Positions 34,674-47,400 of a DNA stretch of 64,000 nt are shown piece by piece. This DNA comes from Corythucha ciliata (taxonomy: Eukaryota > Arthropoda > Insecta > Hemiptera > Tingidae). Location: positions 17,174,001 to 17,238,000 of the forward strand of contig CM075943.1 in NCBI GenBank assembly GCA_038030265.1, in the 5' to 3' direction. Position numbers and translations under genes: made by a program. Position 1 is the stretch's first letter. Every line of letters starts with the position of its first letter. The notes under the pieces were generated by a model. That model made no database searches and had not been told where the DNA came from. It saw nothing but the letters and a program-made list of their open reading frames with translations.

Positions 34674-36107
34674 GTAAGAATTAGACTCAATATAAATGGA
34701 AATGAAATCTCCATATTCCAATTTTTGAATCGCTTCATGGCCAACCATTGAAGTAAATGGGTCTCGATCGGTTCTAAAGTTTTCTACTTGCCCGTTTATT
34801 ACAATATCCTCCAAATTCGGTTCCCGGGAAAAGTTTAAAGACACGGAATAGGTCGAACAAACTCTGTGATTAAGACATTTTGCGTCGTTGTAAGAAGAAA
34901 CGGGGGAAGAAAAGGTCGCTTCGCTACGATTACGATCAATTTAATTACCCCTCCCATTAACTGCCACGTGAAACTGCGGGATGGGGACATTAAAAACTAG
35001 ATCGCACCTGGAACCTTCATCTCGCTTGTGTAGCACGAAAATTGAAAACTCATCTCGTTATAGAAACAACCGTGTGACTCTTATTCAATAAAAAAGGAGT
35101 TGGTGGGGTGTGGGGTGTGGGGTGGGTGGTGGGGGTTTAGACCCAAGCAAGATACAATATTCGACAACTTTAACTCTCTTCCTTCCATCAATATTCGGGT
35201 GTCTGCTTTTCACTTGATGCCCATACAAAATGAGGCACGCAGAGCTTTCTGTATATTATGCGCGTATTCGTTTCAGGTTTACCGAACGTTGATGGCCAGC
35301 GGGGAAGGGGAAAAGGCTCTGAGGGATAATGCGCCTTTTGACATGTAAAATTTATCGGGGGTGAATATATTGCACTGCCACATCCTTGCCGTAAATCCCC
35401 CACCCCACCCCCGAAATACCACCACCACTTCATTCACGACCGCAAAAATTGCGTGCAATATCGGGCTTAGTGTCATAAAAAAAAAAAATTTCCCCCGTTG
35501 GCTTTAAAAAAGGAAAATTAACGGTAAAGTTTGTAATAAAATCGGTTTATCTGTAAGAGGATACAGAAAACAACCGCAGACATCGTAATTAATTCTTCAT
35601 TAATCACTCCTACGACGTCACATGGTGGAATACGATACGTAACAATCATTTTTGGTCAGTGAAATTAATTACAGTAATTAATTCATAACGGACATCCACC
35701 GCTGTACTAGTTTGAAAAGTGCACGAAAAATACCCCCGCCCCCTCTCTCTTCATCATAACCATTACAATCGATAGCACCGTTGATATAGAAGCTGGAACA
35801 CTTCGAACAATATTGTTCAATGAGACGATCGGGTGGAGGTGACGCGCGTATATTGCCTGGGCGTGGTTGGGTGAACAATGACCGTGACAGAGGTCTGTGT
35901 TATAGGCAACAACACGCATTGCTCGTATTGTCTTGCAAGACTTAGCGTAACCTCTGAAACTCGCTGCTGTGGTTTTCGAGATAAAAGAGCTATTTTACCG
36001 GGGTGATTGCGAGTGGAATCAGATGAAACTCTCGCCATAAAATACGCACTCGTGGGAAACCTTGACTTGCGAATCCTTAGAAACTGACTATTAAGCCGTT
36101 TTAACTC
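34674..36107. other. intron sequence, nothing further recognised
   Basis: Start of the 18.5-kb intron. G/T-rich stretch at 35098-35140; no repeat family or gene recognised. Open frames here lack domains. Confidence 0.5.
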
Positions 36108-36218
36108 GCAAGCTTTAAAAAGCTGAGCTGTGAGCTTGAACCAATCAGAGTGCTCCGAGCCCGCAGCGCAGAGCGCTCCGATTGGTTAAAGCCCACTGCT
36201 CAGCTTTTTAAAGCTTGC
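36108..36218. mobile_element. 111-bp near-perfect palindromic MITE
   Basis: Left arm GCAAGCTTTAAAAAGCTGAG... (48 bases) pairs with the inverse at 36171-36218 with about seven mismatches. It includes ACCAATCAGAG/CTCCGATTGGT, and the loop is only about 15 bases. Flanks do not show an obvious target duplication. Size and structure are typical of foldback MITEs. Confidence 0.75.
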
Positions 36219-36535
36219 CGAAGAACATGCTATTTATAACAGACGTTTCACAATTGAAAAACTGGTACTTTACCGCTGAGGAAGTACTTGCATTTTTCTC
36301 CGAATGTGGTGATTCACTTGAATGACCTTTCGCGCACTGAATGCGTCGGTTTTTGCGGAAACTGGTGTTCTTAATGATGCATTTTCCAGCGGATCTCAAA
36401 AATGATTACCTAAATTTGACGCTTCGCGGTCATTCGACGTTGTATGTGGCGTTTACCGTAATAAATGTCTCTTTAGATGTTGCACTTAGGGCCGTGGAGA
36501 GAATATTCAGGCCACAGGGACAGGACAAAAATCAA

Positions 36536-36865
36536 TGAGCTCCAACCACTGCACAGCTCAAACAAAGCTCCAACCATAGCTCGAACCAAACCGTAGCAAA
36601 GCTCCAAACCACAACGACGCTCCAAATCACAGCAAAGTTCCAAACCACAGTGAAACAGCAAAGCTCGTTACCATAGAAAAGGTCCAAAGCCATGCGACAG
36701 TAAAACTCCTACCCCAAACAAGACCCAACCAGAGCAAAGTTCCGACCACAGCAAAGCTCGAATCACACCACAGCCCAAACGACAACAGCAAAGCTTGTTG
36801 TGGCCACCACAACAACCACCGAAACACCAACCGCATCGAAGCCACAAACCACATCAAAACTCCAA
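36536..36865 (-). repeat. degenerate ~19-bp minisatellite (minus-strand unit GTGGTTGGAGCTTTGCT)
   Basis: CCAACCACAGCAAAGCT-type units recur about 15 times with variation. The same family in the other orientation is at 57838-58065, with a few units at 58541-58590. Long frames in this stretch reflect the repeat. Confidence 0.75.
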
Positions 36866-37269
36866 ATGTTCCCATGACAGACATGGCCTTCCAATTGTCC
36901 CCTAAGTATGCCATTTCACTGATTCACTGATGTCCACGCTATTTAACTGCGATATTCCTGGAGCATTTTCACATTTTCGACATTTTGACTTTTTCCAGCT
37001 TGATGGGGATAAAATTTAGGACCATTTTCGTCCCGTAAACTCAAATTTACAGTTTCATGGTGGAATATTTTGGACAAAATTAAGGCAAAAGGGCGGCGAT
37101 CGTACCGGAGGACTGTGTGGTGTGTCCCTTTCTCAGAGGTTGTCCTCCCAGGGTAGGACGTCTTTGGAGCAACATTCGGGAGGGGGGGCACTAAATATGA
37201 GAGGCGAGTAGCGATTACAACCTTCGTGGGTCAGAAAATGAGCGCGCAGTCACAAGGCTCATTGAATTT
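36866..37269. other. unassigned intron sequence
   Basis: Nothing recognised beyond a G8 run near 37183. Confidence 0.4.
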
Positions 37270-37995
37270 CAACGCGTGGTACGAGCTAATACAATTTCGT
37301 TCACAAAATCATCAATTTTGTGTGTCGCTATTAAGGTTGGCTGATTACAAAATTTCGTCATTTTGAATCTTACAAACGTCGCTCAGATTTTCGCTCTTTC
37401 AAAACGAGGCGGATTCGTCTTCTTCAAACCAAAATCTTGTGAGTTTTGCTATTTTAAAAATCAATTTTACGGACTTTCGCTCTTTCAGATTAAAATTTTG
37501 TGACTTGCCTCCTTTATAACCCAATTTGATGGATTTTTTCCTGATCCAAAACCAAATTTTGTGGCTTTAGCTCTTTATTGTGAAATCAGTTCCGTAGGTT
37601 TGGTTAGTTCGAAAATCATTGGTGCAGATTCATTCATCCAATTTCACAGATTTTGGCTATTTCACAAACCATATTTCGTGAGTCTTTAAGAAATCACTTC
37701 CACAGTGTTGGCCAGTTCAAAAAAGCAACATCGTAAAATGAATTTCGAATGTTTTAACCATTTACTCTCTTTCATCACCAATATCGCGGATTTGGCTCCT
37801 TCAAAACCCAATTAAACGAATTTTAGCTATTTCAATCCCTAATTTTGCGTATTTTCGTGGCCAAGATTGAGACAAAGCGCCAATTGGTGGCTCAAATTGA
37901 GAAAAAGCTCCAAATTGTGGTTTATCGATGCAACGTCCAGGCCAAATTGAGAAAAATGACTATTTGTTGCACAAGTTGCAAGTTCGTGGTTACAA
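37270..37995 (+). repeat. ~30-35-bp array (CCAATTTTGTGGATTTTNGCTCTTTC units)
   Basis: Units of the type AAACCAAATTTTGTGRCTTTAGCTCTTT recur from about 37290. From 37850 the pattern changes to CAAATTGAGAAAAAGCGCCAATTTGTGG, the 8335-8885 subtype. The two subtypes are thus directly adjacent here. Confidence 0.7.
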
Positions 37996-38029
37996 TACAG
38001 GGTGGATCCGTATAAGTGTGACACAAATT

Positions 38030-39455
38030 TTTGGGTAAAACAACGTTAAAAGTGGAGGAAAATGGTACCTTCGGAAGTGTCCTACGTCGATCCGTTCCAG
38101 AGTTATGATTTTTTTTGTGTTCAAAAAAGTAACCAATGCTTGCTTTAAAAAATCCGCAATTTATCGGCTTATATCACACCAAATCCTATCATCAATCACA
38201 AAAATCTCTGAATCATCAATCACGCAGTCTTCATTCCTCAAACACCAAAATTTCCATAACCCTAAATCCAAAATTCTACGTCGCACATAATCAATAATCA
38301 ACCCTCAGCTCACATCGACTAATCTTCAATGACCGACCCTTATTCATCAACGACTATAACCATCAATCGTCACTCAATTTTCAATCCTTCTTCAATCATT
38401 CGTCTTCGTTCTTTCATACAAAAAATCACAACGAATAAGTGTTACAAAATAGTCCAAAGTAAAGCACAATGAGTATACTTGGATCGAAAAAAGGCGATTT
38501 TAGGACATTTAACCATTTTAGAACAAAAATTTCGATAGGCTGTTGCCCGTTCCACATTCGTCTTGGAAAACTACTTTACATACAAAAGTTATAGGAAATT
38601 TAATGCTCAACAAGTTTTGTGAGTGATGATTTTCTTCCAAAGTATCTTATTTTCGGGATATCTATAAAATACTAAAAGAAATGCCAAAATATTTCGGTTT
38701 TTGGGCTCTCAATAGGTTGTACGAGCTTAAGAAAGTAACTCATTTTCGGTATATTTAGAAGTAACTAAAAGAAGGGCCAAAACATTTCGGTTTTCGGGCT
38801 GCCAAAAATTTACCTCTGAAGAGGTAGCATTTTCATAGTTATTTTTTCTCGAACACTTCTGACGTATAAATACAAGATGACAAAAATCCCGCAGTCTTCA
38901 TTCCTCAAACACAGAAATTTCCATAACTTTAAATCCAAAATTCTGCATCGCACATAATCAATAATCAACCCTCAGTCCACATCGACTAATCTTCAATTAC
39001 CGACCCTTATCCATTAACGAATTTAACCATCAATCGTCACTCAATTTCAATCCTCCTTCAATTATTCGTCTTCGTTCTTTCATACCGAAAAATAAAAAAA
39101 TACAAAACACTCCAAAGTGCAATACTTAGTCAAAAACAGGCGATTTTAGGACCTTCCACCATTTTGGAACAACAATTTCGAAAGGCTGTAGCCCGTTCCA
39201 TATTCATCGTGTAAAACTACTTTACACATAAAATTTGTTGGAAATTTATCGCTCAACAAGTTTTGTAAGTGAAGATTTTCCGCCAAAGTATCTTATTTTC
39301 GGGATATCTATAAAATACTAAAAGAAATGCCAAAAAATTTCGGTTTTTGGGCTCTCAAAAAGTTGTACGAGCTTTTCAGAGTTAGCATTTTTTTCTCGTA
39401 CACTTCTGACCTATAAATACAAGATGGCAAAAAATTCCCATAGGGAACATGGAAG
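38030..39455 (+). repeat. two-copy direct repeat, offset ~667 bp
   Basis: CGCAGTCTTCATTCCTCAAA at 38223 recurs at 38890, followed in both by AAATTTCCATAAC, AATCAATAATCAACCCTCAG, CACATCGACTAATCTTCAAT and, further on, AGTATCTTATTTTCGGGATA with AAATGCCAAAA. Copies differ by perhaps 10% and copy 2 is shorter. No coding potential. Confidence 0.75.
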
Positions 39456-40078
39456 TAAAAGGGGTTTGTTTTCGGCAACGTTGTAGTCAACTCGCATGGA
39501 TATTATCGAGAAATCCGAATAAAATAGTTAAAAAATTCTAGAACGAATTGTTTTGAAGTTAATGCCGAAAATATTATTCCGCTACGGGGAGAACATGCCT
39601 GGGAAATGATTTTCCTTCAAAACAAAGGTCATATTCGCGTTTTTCATGCCAAGAAACAATTAGATTTAGATTTCTATGTAATTCTGTGGTAAATAATTTT
39701 TGACGTAGTCTCGCCAAATCCTTCTCCTCCCACAATTTTCGCTTAATCTCAGTTGTTTCGGGTTTAAATATTTGCAAATAAGATACAATGGGGCAATTTC
39801 GACCGTCATTTTGTGCTACTGGTCCTTTAGCGCTAAAAACGACGATTTTGGCCACAAAAAAAGGTGTATTTTTTCGGCAATATTGTGGTCAATTCGCAAG
39901 AAAATTTCACGAGGAATTCAAAAAATATATTTAATAAATTCTGGAATCACGTGTTTTAAAGTTACATCTAAAAACGACATTTCGGTACGTGGAGAACATG
40001 TCCAATAAATGATTTTTTCTCAAAACAAAGGCCAGATTGGTGATTCTCGTACCAAGAAATAGCCAGGTTTTCATTTTC
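39456..40078 (+). repeat. two diverged copies of a ~390-bp unit
   Basis: GTTGTAGTCAACTCGCATGG..., GGAGAACATGCCTGGGAAAT and CAAAACAAAGGTCATATTCG (39480-39640) are echoed at about 39880-40050 by TTGTGGTCAATTCGCAAG, GGAGAACATGTCCAATAAAT and CAAAACAAAGGCCAGATTGG. Confidence 0.65.
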
Positions 40079-40848
40079 AAGCCCCCCCCCCTCGATCTCG
40101 GTAAGTGTGGAAAAAAAAAAACTTCGCTAAACCGCATATCCACCCCCCAGAGACCAATAGGAAAGGGAACCACCCGCAACACGCCGGCGCAAGGAAGGAC
40201 CGCCCATGCCCTACTCCCGAGAAGCCACGTGAATGACAGTGGGTGGTGCCTCCCAACGGGCTATATAAGCCGTGCGGAGACCGAGAAATAGGCATTCCGA
40301 CGGCTGCTAGCAAAGTGAGCAGAACCATCCCAAAGAGGACCCACTCGGGACAGCCAACCCCGAAGACACCTAGGGACAACCCGGACAAGGACCAACCGAG
40401 CCAGCGGAAAGCGAACACGGACGCTAACCGGAACCGAAGGGGAACACCGACACTGCCGGCCCCAGGACCACCCCGGACGAACTGAGGACAGCGCAAAGGG
40501 CGCTAACATCCCACCGGAAGAGCTCCCAGCAAAACCCCGTTATCCCCCGGTAGTTCTCCCCCTAGAGGGTGACGAACACCGGTCCTCCTCCCTGTGATGG
40601 CGGGTTCTTCTCCCAGTTGCTGGTCAACGAAGACCCCACCTTCCAGTCCTCTACTTCCCAGGGTGAATCCTTACCAGAGGGCCTAGTGGGCTTAGCGCCT
40701 TAATTGGCTGCCCTTGAACTCCTGGTGAGCGACAGAACCACATACCTGTCCTCACCCCCACAGCTGGAGCGAGCGCAGGAGCGCTAACCGAACTTCAGCC
40801 CGGAGGACGGTAGTTCTCCCCCTAGAGGGTGACGAACACCGACCTAAC
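40079..40848 (+). repeat. GC-rich tandem-repeat block, left part (host of element B)
   Basis: A C9 run opens a GC-rich stretch carrying GAGCGCNNGAGCGCTAACCGAACTTC-type units and a 33-bp sequence (GGTAGTTCTCCCCCTAGAGG...) repeated at 40549 and 40809. A TATATAAG at 40262 with GC-rich surroundings looks like a core promoter. The block resumes at 52169 on the other side of element B with the same GCGCTAACCGAACTTCAGCC unit, so it was one unit of about 1.1 kb before B inserted. The family is not recognised; it could be an LTR or satellite. Confidence 0.65.
40844..40848. other. 5-bp target duplication of element B, left copy (CTAAC)
   Basis: CTAAC directly precedes the 54-bp terminal repeat and is repeated at 52164-52168 directly after the other terminal repeat. 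Since CTAAC is also a word of the host repeat, coincidence is possible. Confidence 0.65.
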
Positions 40849-40902
40849 TGAAATAACTTAAGGTTCTAAGGAACTTCTAGTTTCGTAGAAATTGATATTT
40901 TA
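40849..40902 (-). repeat. 54-bp terminal direct repeat of element B (3' end)
   Basis: Identical to 52110-52163. On the minus strand it ends AAGTTATTTCA (CA end) and begins TAAAATATC rather than TG. The inner neighbour on the minus strand, TCTAGAAAAA, could be a weak polypurine tract. If this is the full LTR it is exceptionally short; otherwise the other copy is truncated. Confidence 0.7.
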
Positions 40903-41027
40903 TTTTTCTAGAAATCCTTTTTTAGAATGGGGAAATTAATCATATTGTAATTGGATTGTGAAGTAAGTGTGGATGGTTGAAGTAATGGAATGAAGCATGA
41001 ATATAACAATCTTCCCGGGAAAGAAGA

Positions 41028-41890
41028 TTACAATGCTAAACGATTTGGTCTTCGGCGGATCCTAGTTGACCGTCTTAACGAAGTTAGCGCAGGTTCCGTC
41101 TGAGGTGGAGGTATTTCTGAATCTGGAAGATCGTCTGATTCGGGTGGAATTTCTTCTTGTTCTTGAGTTCCGAAGTCAGTCTTTTTAGTCGATTGAGGTA
41201 AATAAACATAATGGTCGCAGTCATCATGCATACCAGTGTTCCTAGTGTTCTTTTTGACGATAGGGAACGATGGATTTGAAACTGATGATTTTTTGTATGG
41301 AGCTGAATCTGTTGGATTTGTTTTCCTAAGTTGGTCAATATGACGTCTGACGGTTTTTTCCCCTACGTTGACATACATCATATTCCCGATCCTTCCGAAA
41401 ACTTGGCCAAAATTCCATTTTTCATTATTTTTATCGAAACAGCGAACAAGCACCCTTTCCCCTACTCTGAAGAACCTTTTGGGAATTTCAGTTTTCAAAG
41501 TAAGATTTGCGTTATTTGTTTTTGGACATTCTTTTATTAAATCAAGACGGACCCTTAAATTAGTTTTCAGTAGTATCTCAGCTGGACTTTTTGACGTTGA
41601 CATATTTATAATTGTCCTCAACTGCATTAGTAATCGACATAATTTAGTATGTAGGTCTCCGGTTTCGTCCATCATGGCCCTTAATTTTTTTTTTAGCGTT
41701 TGGACATATCGTTCAGCCTGTCCATTTGATGATGGATGGTAAGGTGCTGTGAATATGTGATTTATTCCGTTTGACGTTGTGAATGATTTGAATTCGGCTG
41801 ATTTGAAAACCGATCCGTTGTCACTTACAATAACTTTTGGTAGTCCAAAGCGAGCAAATATTTCTCTTAATTTTTTATTGTTGAATTTGA
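41028..41890 (-). pseudogene. element B integrase, C-terminal half
   Basis: Upstream of the 215-codon frame (41675-41028), the other frames give KVIVSDNGSVFKSAEF (second Asp) and YHPSSNGQAERYVQTLKKKL (catalytic Glu region). The 215-codon frame then encodes the post-core domain with ETEIPKRFFRVGERVLVRCF-like and RIGNMMYVNV stretches, ending at 41028. A frame change at about 41870 separates it from the zinc-finger half. Confidence 0.8.
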
Positions 41891-42256
41891 ATTAATTTTT
41901 TTCTGAATTACAATTTCTACCCATTTGGAGTATGAATCCACCACTACTAAAAAATAGTTGCCAAGGAAGGGTCCAGCGTGGTCGACGTGAATCCTTTCCC
42001 AGGGTTCTTTTGTCGGAGACCAAGGTTCTTGAGTTTTTTCTGGAATATTCAAATTTAACTGGCAATGTCTGCAATCCGAAACAAAAACTTCAATGTCTTT
42101 GTTAATTGAAGGCCACCAACAATATTGCCTAGATAGCTCTTTCATCTTCGTTATCCCTGTATGTGCCGTGTGAAGTTCCTGTAACATAATTCTTTGCAAG
42201 GATTTTTGAATCACCACCCTTATTCCTCTGAAAAGGCAACCGTTTTGAATTGACAA
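41867..42256 (-). pseudogene. element B integrase zinc-binding and first-Asp region
   Basis: The H2C2 motif reads LHTAHTGITKMKELSRQYCW followed by CRHCQLN, then ERIHVDHAGPFLGNYFLVVV with the first catalytic Asp. The frame ends with KKINSNSTIKN where a shift has occurred. A stop just upstream (42317-42319) separates it from RNase H. Confidence 0.85.
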
Positions 42257-42316
42257 TTCAATCTCCAGCCCTTTGTACTTTTCCGGTTTGACGATACTTC
42301 TTTTGCTTTGAAGATG

Positions 42317-43136
42317 TTATACTACATGTATTAATTCTGGATCTTTTGACGTCGCTCTTGCGATGTCACTCGCAGTGATGGGAAGGCTTTCCAGTTGAAC
42401 TTGCAAAATAGGAATATCAGGAAGAGTATTTTCATATTTATGTTCGATTAGTAGAGGTTTCCGTGATAGGTAGTCAGCGTTAATGTGCTCTGAGGCCTTC
42501 CGATATTTGACTGAATAGTTAAATCCGGACAAGTAAAGAGCATAGTGGAGCATTCGAGTGGCAGTTAAAGAAGGTAGAGACTTACATGGGTTAAAAATTG
42601 ATGTTAATGGTTTATTATCTGTAAGAAGCGTAAAATTACGTCCATAACAGTACTGGAAAAATTTTTGCACCCCCCAAAAAATCGCTGTAGCTTCTTTAAT
42701 GATGTGGCTGTATTTTTTTCCCGTTTTCGTCAGGGTTCTTGAAGCAAAAGCAACTGGCCTTTCTTCACCATTTGGCATTATGTGTGACAAAATTGCTGAA
42801 AGGCCGAAAGGCGAAGCATCAGTGGCTAATATTAGGGGAAGTTCTGGATTATACGGGGTCAGAACATTGTCACTACTAATGTCGTTTTTCATAGAATTGA
42901 ACGCTTCTTCACATTGTTTTGTCCAAACATATTCCTTTCCCTTTTCCAACAACTCATACAGGGAATGTAATTTGGATGATGAGTTGCGTATAAACCGGCG
43001 GTAATAGTTAACTAACCCTAGGAATTGTTGGAGTTCTTGAACATTTTTTGGTCTGGAAGATTTTAAAACTGCTTCAACTATGTCCCTTGATTTGTGTAAC
43101 CCATTTTTGTCAATTATGTGACCGAGATACTTCACT
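42317..43136 (-). pseudogene. element B RT C-terminus and RNase H (downstream of the A insertion)
   Basis: Begins inside the RT at KYLGHIIDKNGLH, the segment that normally follows the RT thumb. RNase H follows with ILATDASPFGLSAIL (first Asp), KEATAIFWGVQKFFQYCYG (Glu) and TLLTDNKPLTSIF (second Asp). It stops at 42317. The upstream part of the same gene resumes at 50223, beyond element A. Confidence 0.9.
43133..43136. other. 4-bp target duplication of element A, left copy (CACT)
   Basis: CACT at 43133-43136 abuts the left LTR, and CACT recurs at 50223-50226 right after the other LTR. Removing A and one CACT would rejoin the RT coding segment of B without change of frame by inspection of the flanks. 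Confidence 0.9.
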
Positions 43137-44452
43137 TGTAGTGGGATGTGGGTCAGGTTTGGGTGAACCAGAGGAAGTTTAACGTCAACTTCACAAAAAG
43201 AAAATGAGTTACACTTTATTAGCTACAGCAGGGATAAAAGGAAAATAAAGATAAACTAACTTTATACAGTAAGATATTACGTGGCAAATCTTCACTGGAT
43301 GTAGCCCGGAATAGAAAAGGGGGGGGGAATAAAAATAAAAAAAAACGTATACTCGGGGAACGTGAGTTCCAAGGATGATAAAAAAAAACAACGAACAACT
43401 TAAAGCTTCCGCTCCAGGACTGAATCGGTAAAAGGGATGGTCAAGAGGGATGGGGGTACTCCACCTCACACTAACGAAGACGCGCGCCGTCGGGAGAGGA
43501 GGATGGTGAATGGGTAGAGGGGGACACCTTTGGGAAGCTGGGAACTTCCGAAATCTCGGGATAAATTATAACGTTCGGTGGTATAGGGGGGGGGGGGAGA
43601 ACCAATTCAACAAAAAAAAACAAACAAAACTTCTGGCCGGTGGTATAAGGGGGGGGGGGGAAGAACCAATTCAACAAAAAAAAACAAACCAAAACTTCTG
43701 GCCCGTGGTCCCCATGGGTGAGACGCAATTCGTTCGGCTCTGGTAGACGCCGCGTTAGAAATCGAGTCGGGATAAATCGGAGGGCCACTCCCAATTGGCG
43801 AAACGATTAATAGGTAGCCTTGTGGCCGGGTAGAAACGGCAGAATGTTCGTAGGCGATACAAAAACCCTACAGAGGCGACGAGAATTTGCCAGCGTTAAA
43901 AATGGAAAAGGGGAACGCTTAAAACGAGGGAAATAAAATCATTTACCGGTGCTCCGGGTAAGTATAAAAATTGAAAGGCGGCCTCGGGAGGCTAGGGCCG
44001 CTTCGAGATGAGCTTCCTCAAATCCGACGGGTATTCGAACGGTAGCGGGATTGGGGCGATTAACGATCACTTCAATCGAATTGGTTGAGCCCCGCAAAAA
44101 GAATTCCCCAACAGAAAAGTGGATTCTCGCGGAAAAGACGAGCGACGATAAACGCCTCGAATGAAATTTCGAATGATTTTCCTTGGAAATTTCGAGAATC
44201 ACCAGGTGGGAATTAAAGTACGGAAATGTTTCCAAACCCGTCGAGGAGCAAACTAAATAAAATAAAACGGTTTGGTTCACTCTACCACGGTCGGTGCCAA
44301 AGTACATTTTTGTTTAAAAGAAAGGACTCTGCCGAAAGGGAAGGAACAAAAACAAAAAAAATAAATAAGTAACTTGAAGAAGCTCGCTAATGTTGGGAGT
44401 AGAGGTCCTCGCTCTCCCTAGCGGAACCAACGGGAGGCAGACTCCCGTTACA
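43137..44452 (-). repeat. 3' LTR of element A
   Basis: 1,316 bp, matching 48910-50222. On the minus strand it begins TGTAACGGGAGTCTGCC and ends ATCCCACTACA. The stop codon of the Gag-Pol frame (44387-44389) lies inside this LTR, so the last ~21 codons are LTR-encoded. Confidence 0.95.
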
Positions 44453-47400
44453 CCCCCACCCGTAAACTTCTTCCAGCCGATGCACATTACCCACTGACGC
44501 ATCAGCCCAGATCCCTTCCGGGCAATGGGGTTTCAACCGGGTCACGTGATGCTTACCGAGGCTTTTGCCGGTTCCGGACACCAACCCGTACGTGTTCTGG
44601 CCAAGAACCTCCCGTATTCTGAACGGTCCTTCATATTTGGGGGCAAGGCCGTGGGAGTAGTGCTTCGCAGCCGATGACAAGGTATGGGAGCGCCTCCACA
44701 CCAGATCTCCTTTCTGATAAGACATCGGCCTACGACGGAAGTTGTAATAGTGGGCTTGTCTGAGGCTAGCTCTTTGGAGATTTTCGATAGCTTGTTCGTT
44801 CCTGGCGTTTGACACCCGTACCAAGCTCTCAGCCCACGATGTGTGAGGAGACTCATTAGATACATCCGGTTTCTCCAAAAGCCTAGCTTCTGGGGACTCC
44901 TGTACCAGTTCTCTCCCCAAATTTAGATATGCAGGCGTGAAACCCGTGGATTCGTGTTTGGAGGTATTTATGCTATACATAAATTTGGGTAAATTGACAT
45001 CCCAGCGGGCCTGTTCACTGTCAGTGTAGGCTGTTAGCATCCTCTTCAACACCTGATTCACCCGTTCAACGGGATTTGCTTGAGGATGATATGCGGGAGT
45101 GGTCAACGGGGTTATCCCTAACTCCTTAAGTCTACCGACGAATTCTTTTCCAGTAAATGGTGTCCCCAGATCGGAAATTACCACCGACGGAGTACCCCAG
45201 CGATATAGCACGCGTTGACTGAAGTGGTCCCATACAACCGCTGCAGTGGCGCTACGAACTGGTATTACTTCCACCCACTTAGTGAAAGTGTCGTAAAAGG
45301 CCAGGATATACCGGTTTCCTTTCTTGGACCTGGGGTACGGCCCCATGAAGTCGGTGGCAACCGTAACCCATGGACGGGACGTGGGTCGACGGGTTAAAAA
45401 ACCGGGAGGCGGCTGATTCAGCGGCTTAGTTTGTTGGCAGACCTGGCAACTCCTTACAAAATTTGTGACGTCCTGATCCATACTGGGCCAGAAGTATAAT
45501 AACCTTAGCCGGTGGAGAGTTTTTAGCTTTCCCATATGTCCGGCTTCCGGTGGATCATGGCAAGATCGGATAGCGGCGTCGCGCAAGGAAGATGGAACGA
45601 CAAGTTGCCACGGGCCAATAGAATCCTCTTTCAGAGGCGTCCGATAGTAGAGCACATCGTCCTGAATCGACCAGCGGTCGTGGTTTCGGCAGACTTGAGA
45701 CCTCACTTGTTCCAATTGCCTTTGGTACCACGGATCGTCAATGCCATGCTCGAGAATGGCGGAAGTTGAGATCGAGGCTGCGCCACTGTCAATGGTTTCC
45801 CATTCTCTTGATAAGGCATCTGGCAGGTAATGATGAGACCCTGGCCGGTACCTGATTTCGAGATCATGGGCTTGGAGCCGCATAATCCAGCGAGCCAGGC
45901 GGCCTGTCGGACTTTTTATGTTGAAAAGCCATTTCAGGCTTGCATGGTCCGTAAGTACCGTGATCGGACTGCCTTCGACATAAGCTCGAAATTTTTCAAG
46001 GGCAAAAATTACTGCTAAGCACTCTCGTTCAGTCGTTGAGTAGTTCCTCTCAGCGGAGGTGAGCGACCTACTGGCGTAGGAAATAACTCTTTCCTTGCCC
46101 TCTTGGATTTGCGTTAGAACGGCCCCCAACCCCGTTGAACTGGCGTCAGTCTGTACGGTGAACAACAAAGAAAAGTTCGGGCGGCTCAGCGCAGGAGCTG
46201 ACGTTAAAAGGGCTTTCACCTCCCGGAAGGCAGCGTCCTGTGGAAGTCCCCACTCAAATCTTCGGCCCTTCCTCAAGAGCTCTAATAGGGGTTCCGCTTT
46301 GCTGGAGGCCTGTGGACAAAATCGTCTGTACCACGAGAACATACCAAGGAATCTCCTCAGTTCCTTGATGGATTTCGGGGCTGGATATTGGAGTACTGGC
46401 TCCACCTTTTGGGGATCGGGCCTTATACCATCCTTGTCAACAAGGAACCCCAGGTAGGTCAATTGGTCACAGCCAAACTCACTTTTAGCCCAATTGACCC
46501 TGAGCCCAAACTGTTGAAGGCGTAATAAGGTCTTTTCTACCAACTTCAAGTGCATCTCGAAATTTGGGGTCACGATCAAAAGGTCATCTAAGTAACTGTG
46601 CACGTAGGGACGCATGTCTGCCGTTATGACTTGGTCGATAAGCCGCTGAAAAGTAGCGGGGGCGTTGGTCAAGCCAAACGGCAAAAACTTGTAGTGGTAG
46701 TGTCCTTTGCCAGGCACACTAAAAGCTGTTATAGGTCGGCTTTCAAGCGATAAGGGTACCTGTAAATATGCATCCTTCAAGTCGACCTTTGAAAGGAACT
46801 GAACATTTTCTAAATGGTCCAACAAGGTGGCCATATGAGGAAGAGGGTAGGCGTCCTTCCGTGACACCTGGTTCACTCTGCGAAAATCAATACACATTCG
46901 GTAGGATCCATCCCGTTTACTTACCATAACTACGGGGTTATTCCACGGGGAGGACGACGGCTCTATGACACCCTCTTCTAGTAATCGGTCCACTTCTTTT
47001 TCGATGATAGCCCGCATGGCCGGGGAAGTGGGGTACGACTTTTGTTTTATAGGGGCTGTCTCACCAACATCAATGTGGTGCATAACTGGCACTCGGCCCA
47101 GATAACGCGTTTCCTTGGACTGTACATCCTGTATTAATGACTCTAACCTCTCCTTTTGATCGGTATTCCAGGATTGGACACCAGCTATATGAGACAGTCC
47201 CCCCTTGGGTCGTGAAAATCGAAATTTTGGCCAGGTTGGTCCCTCCCCAAACGAATATTCTCCGGTTGATGGGTAGAGAATCATTCCTAGCCGAGAAAGC
47301 CCATCAAGGCCTAAGATGCTCGGTACTGATAGTCGGGGAAGAAATGCGAACGTTATTTCTGCCGTTTGGTCATGACAGCGCACTGGCACGTGTAACACGT

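Noticed and set aside
40077..40509. Open frames in the GC-rich block
   Set aside because: GC-rich sequence lacks stops by chance; no domain and frames open on both strands.
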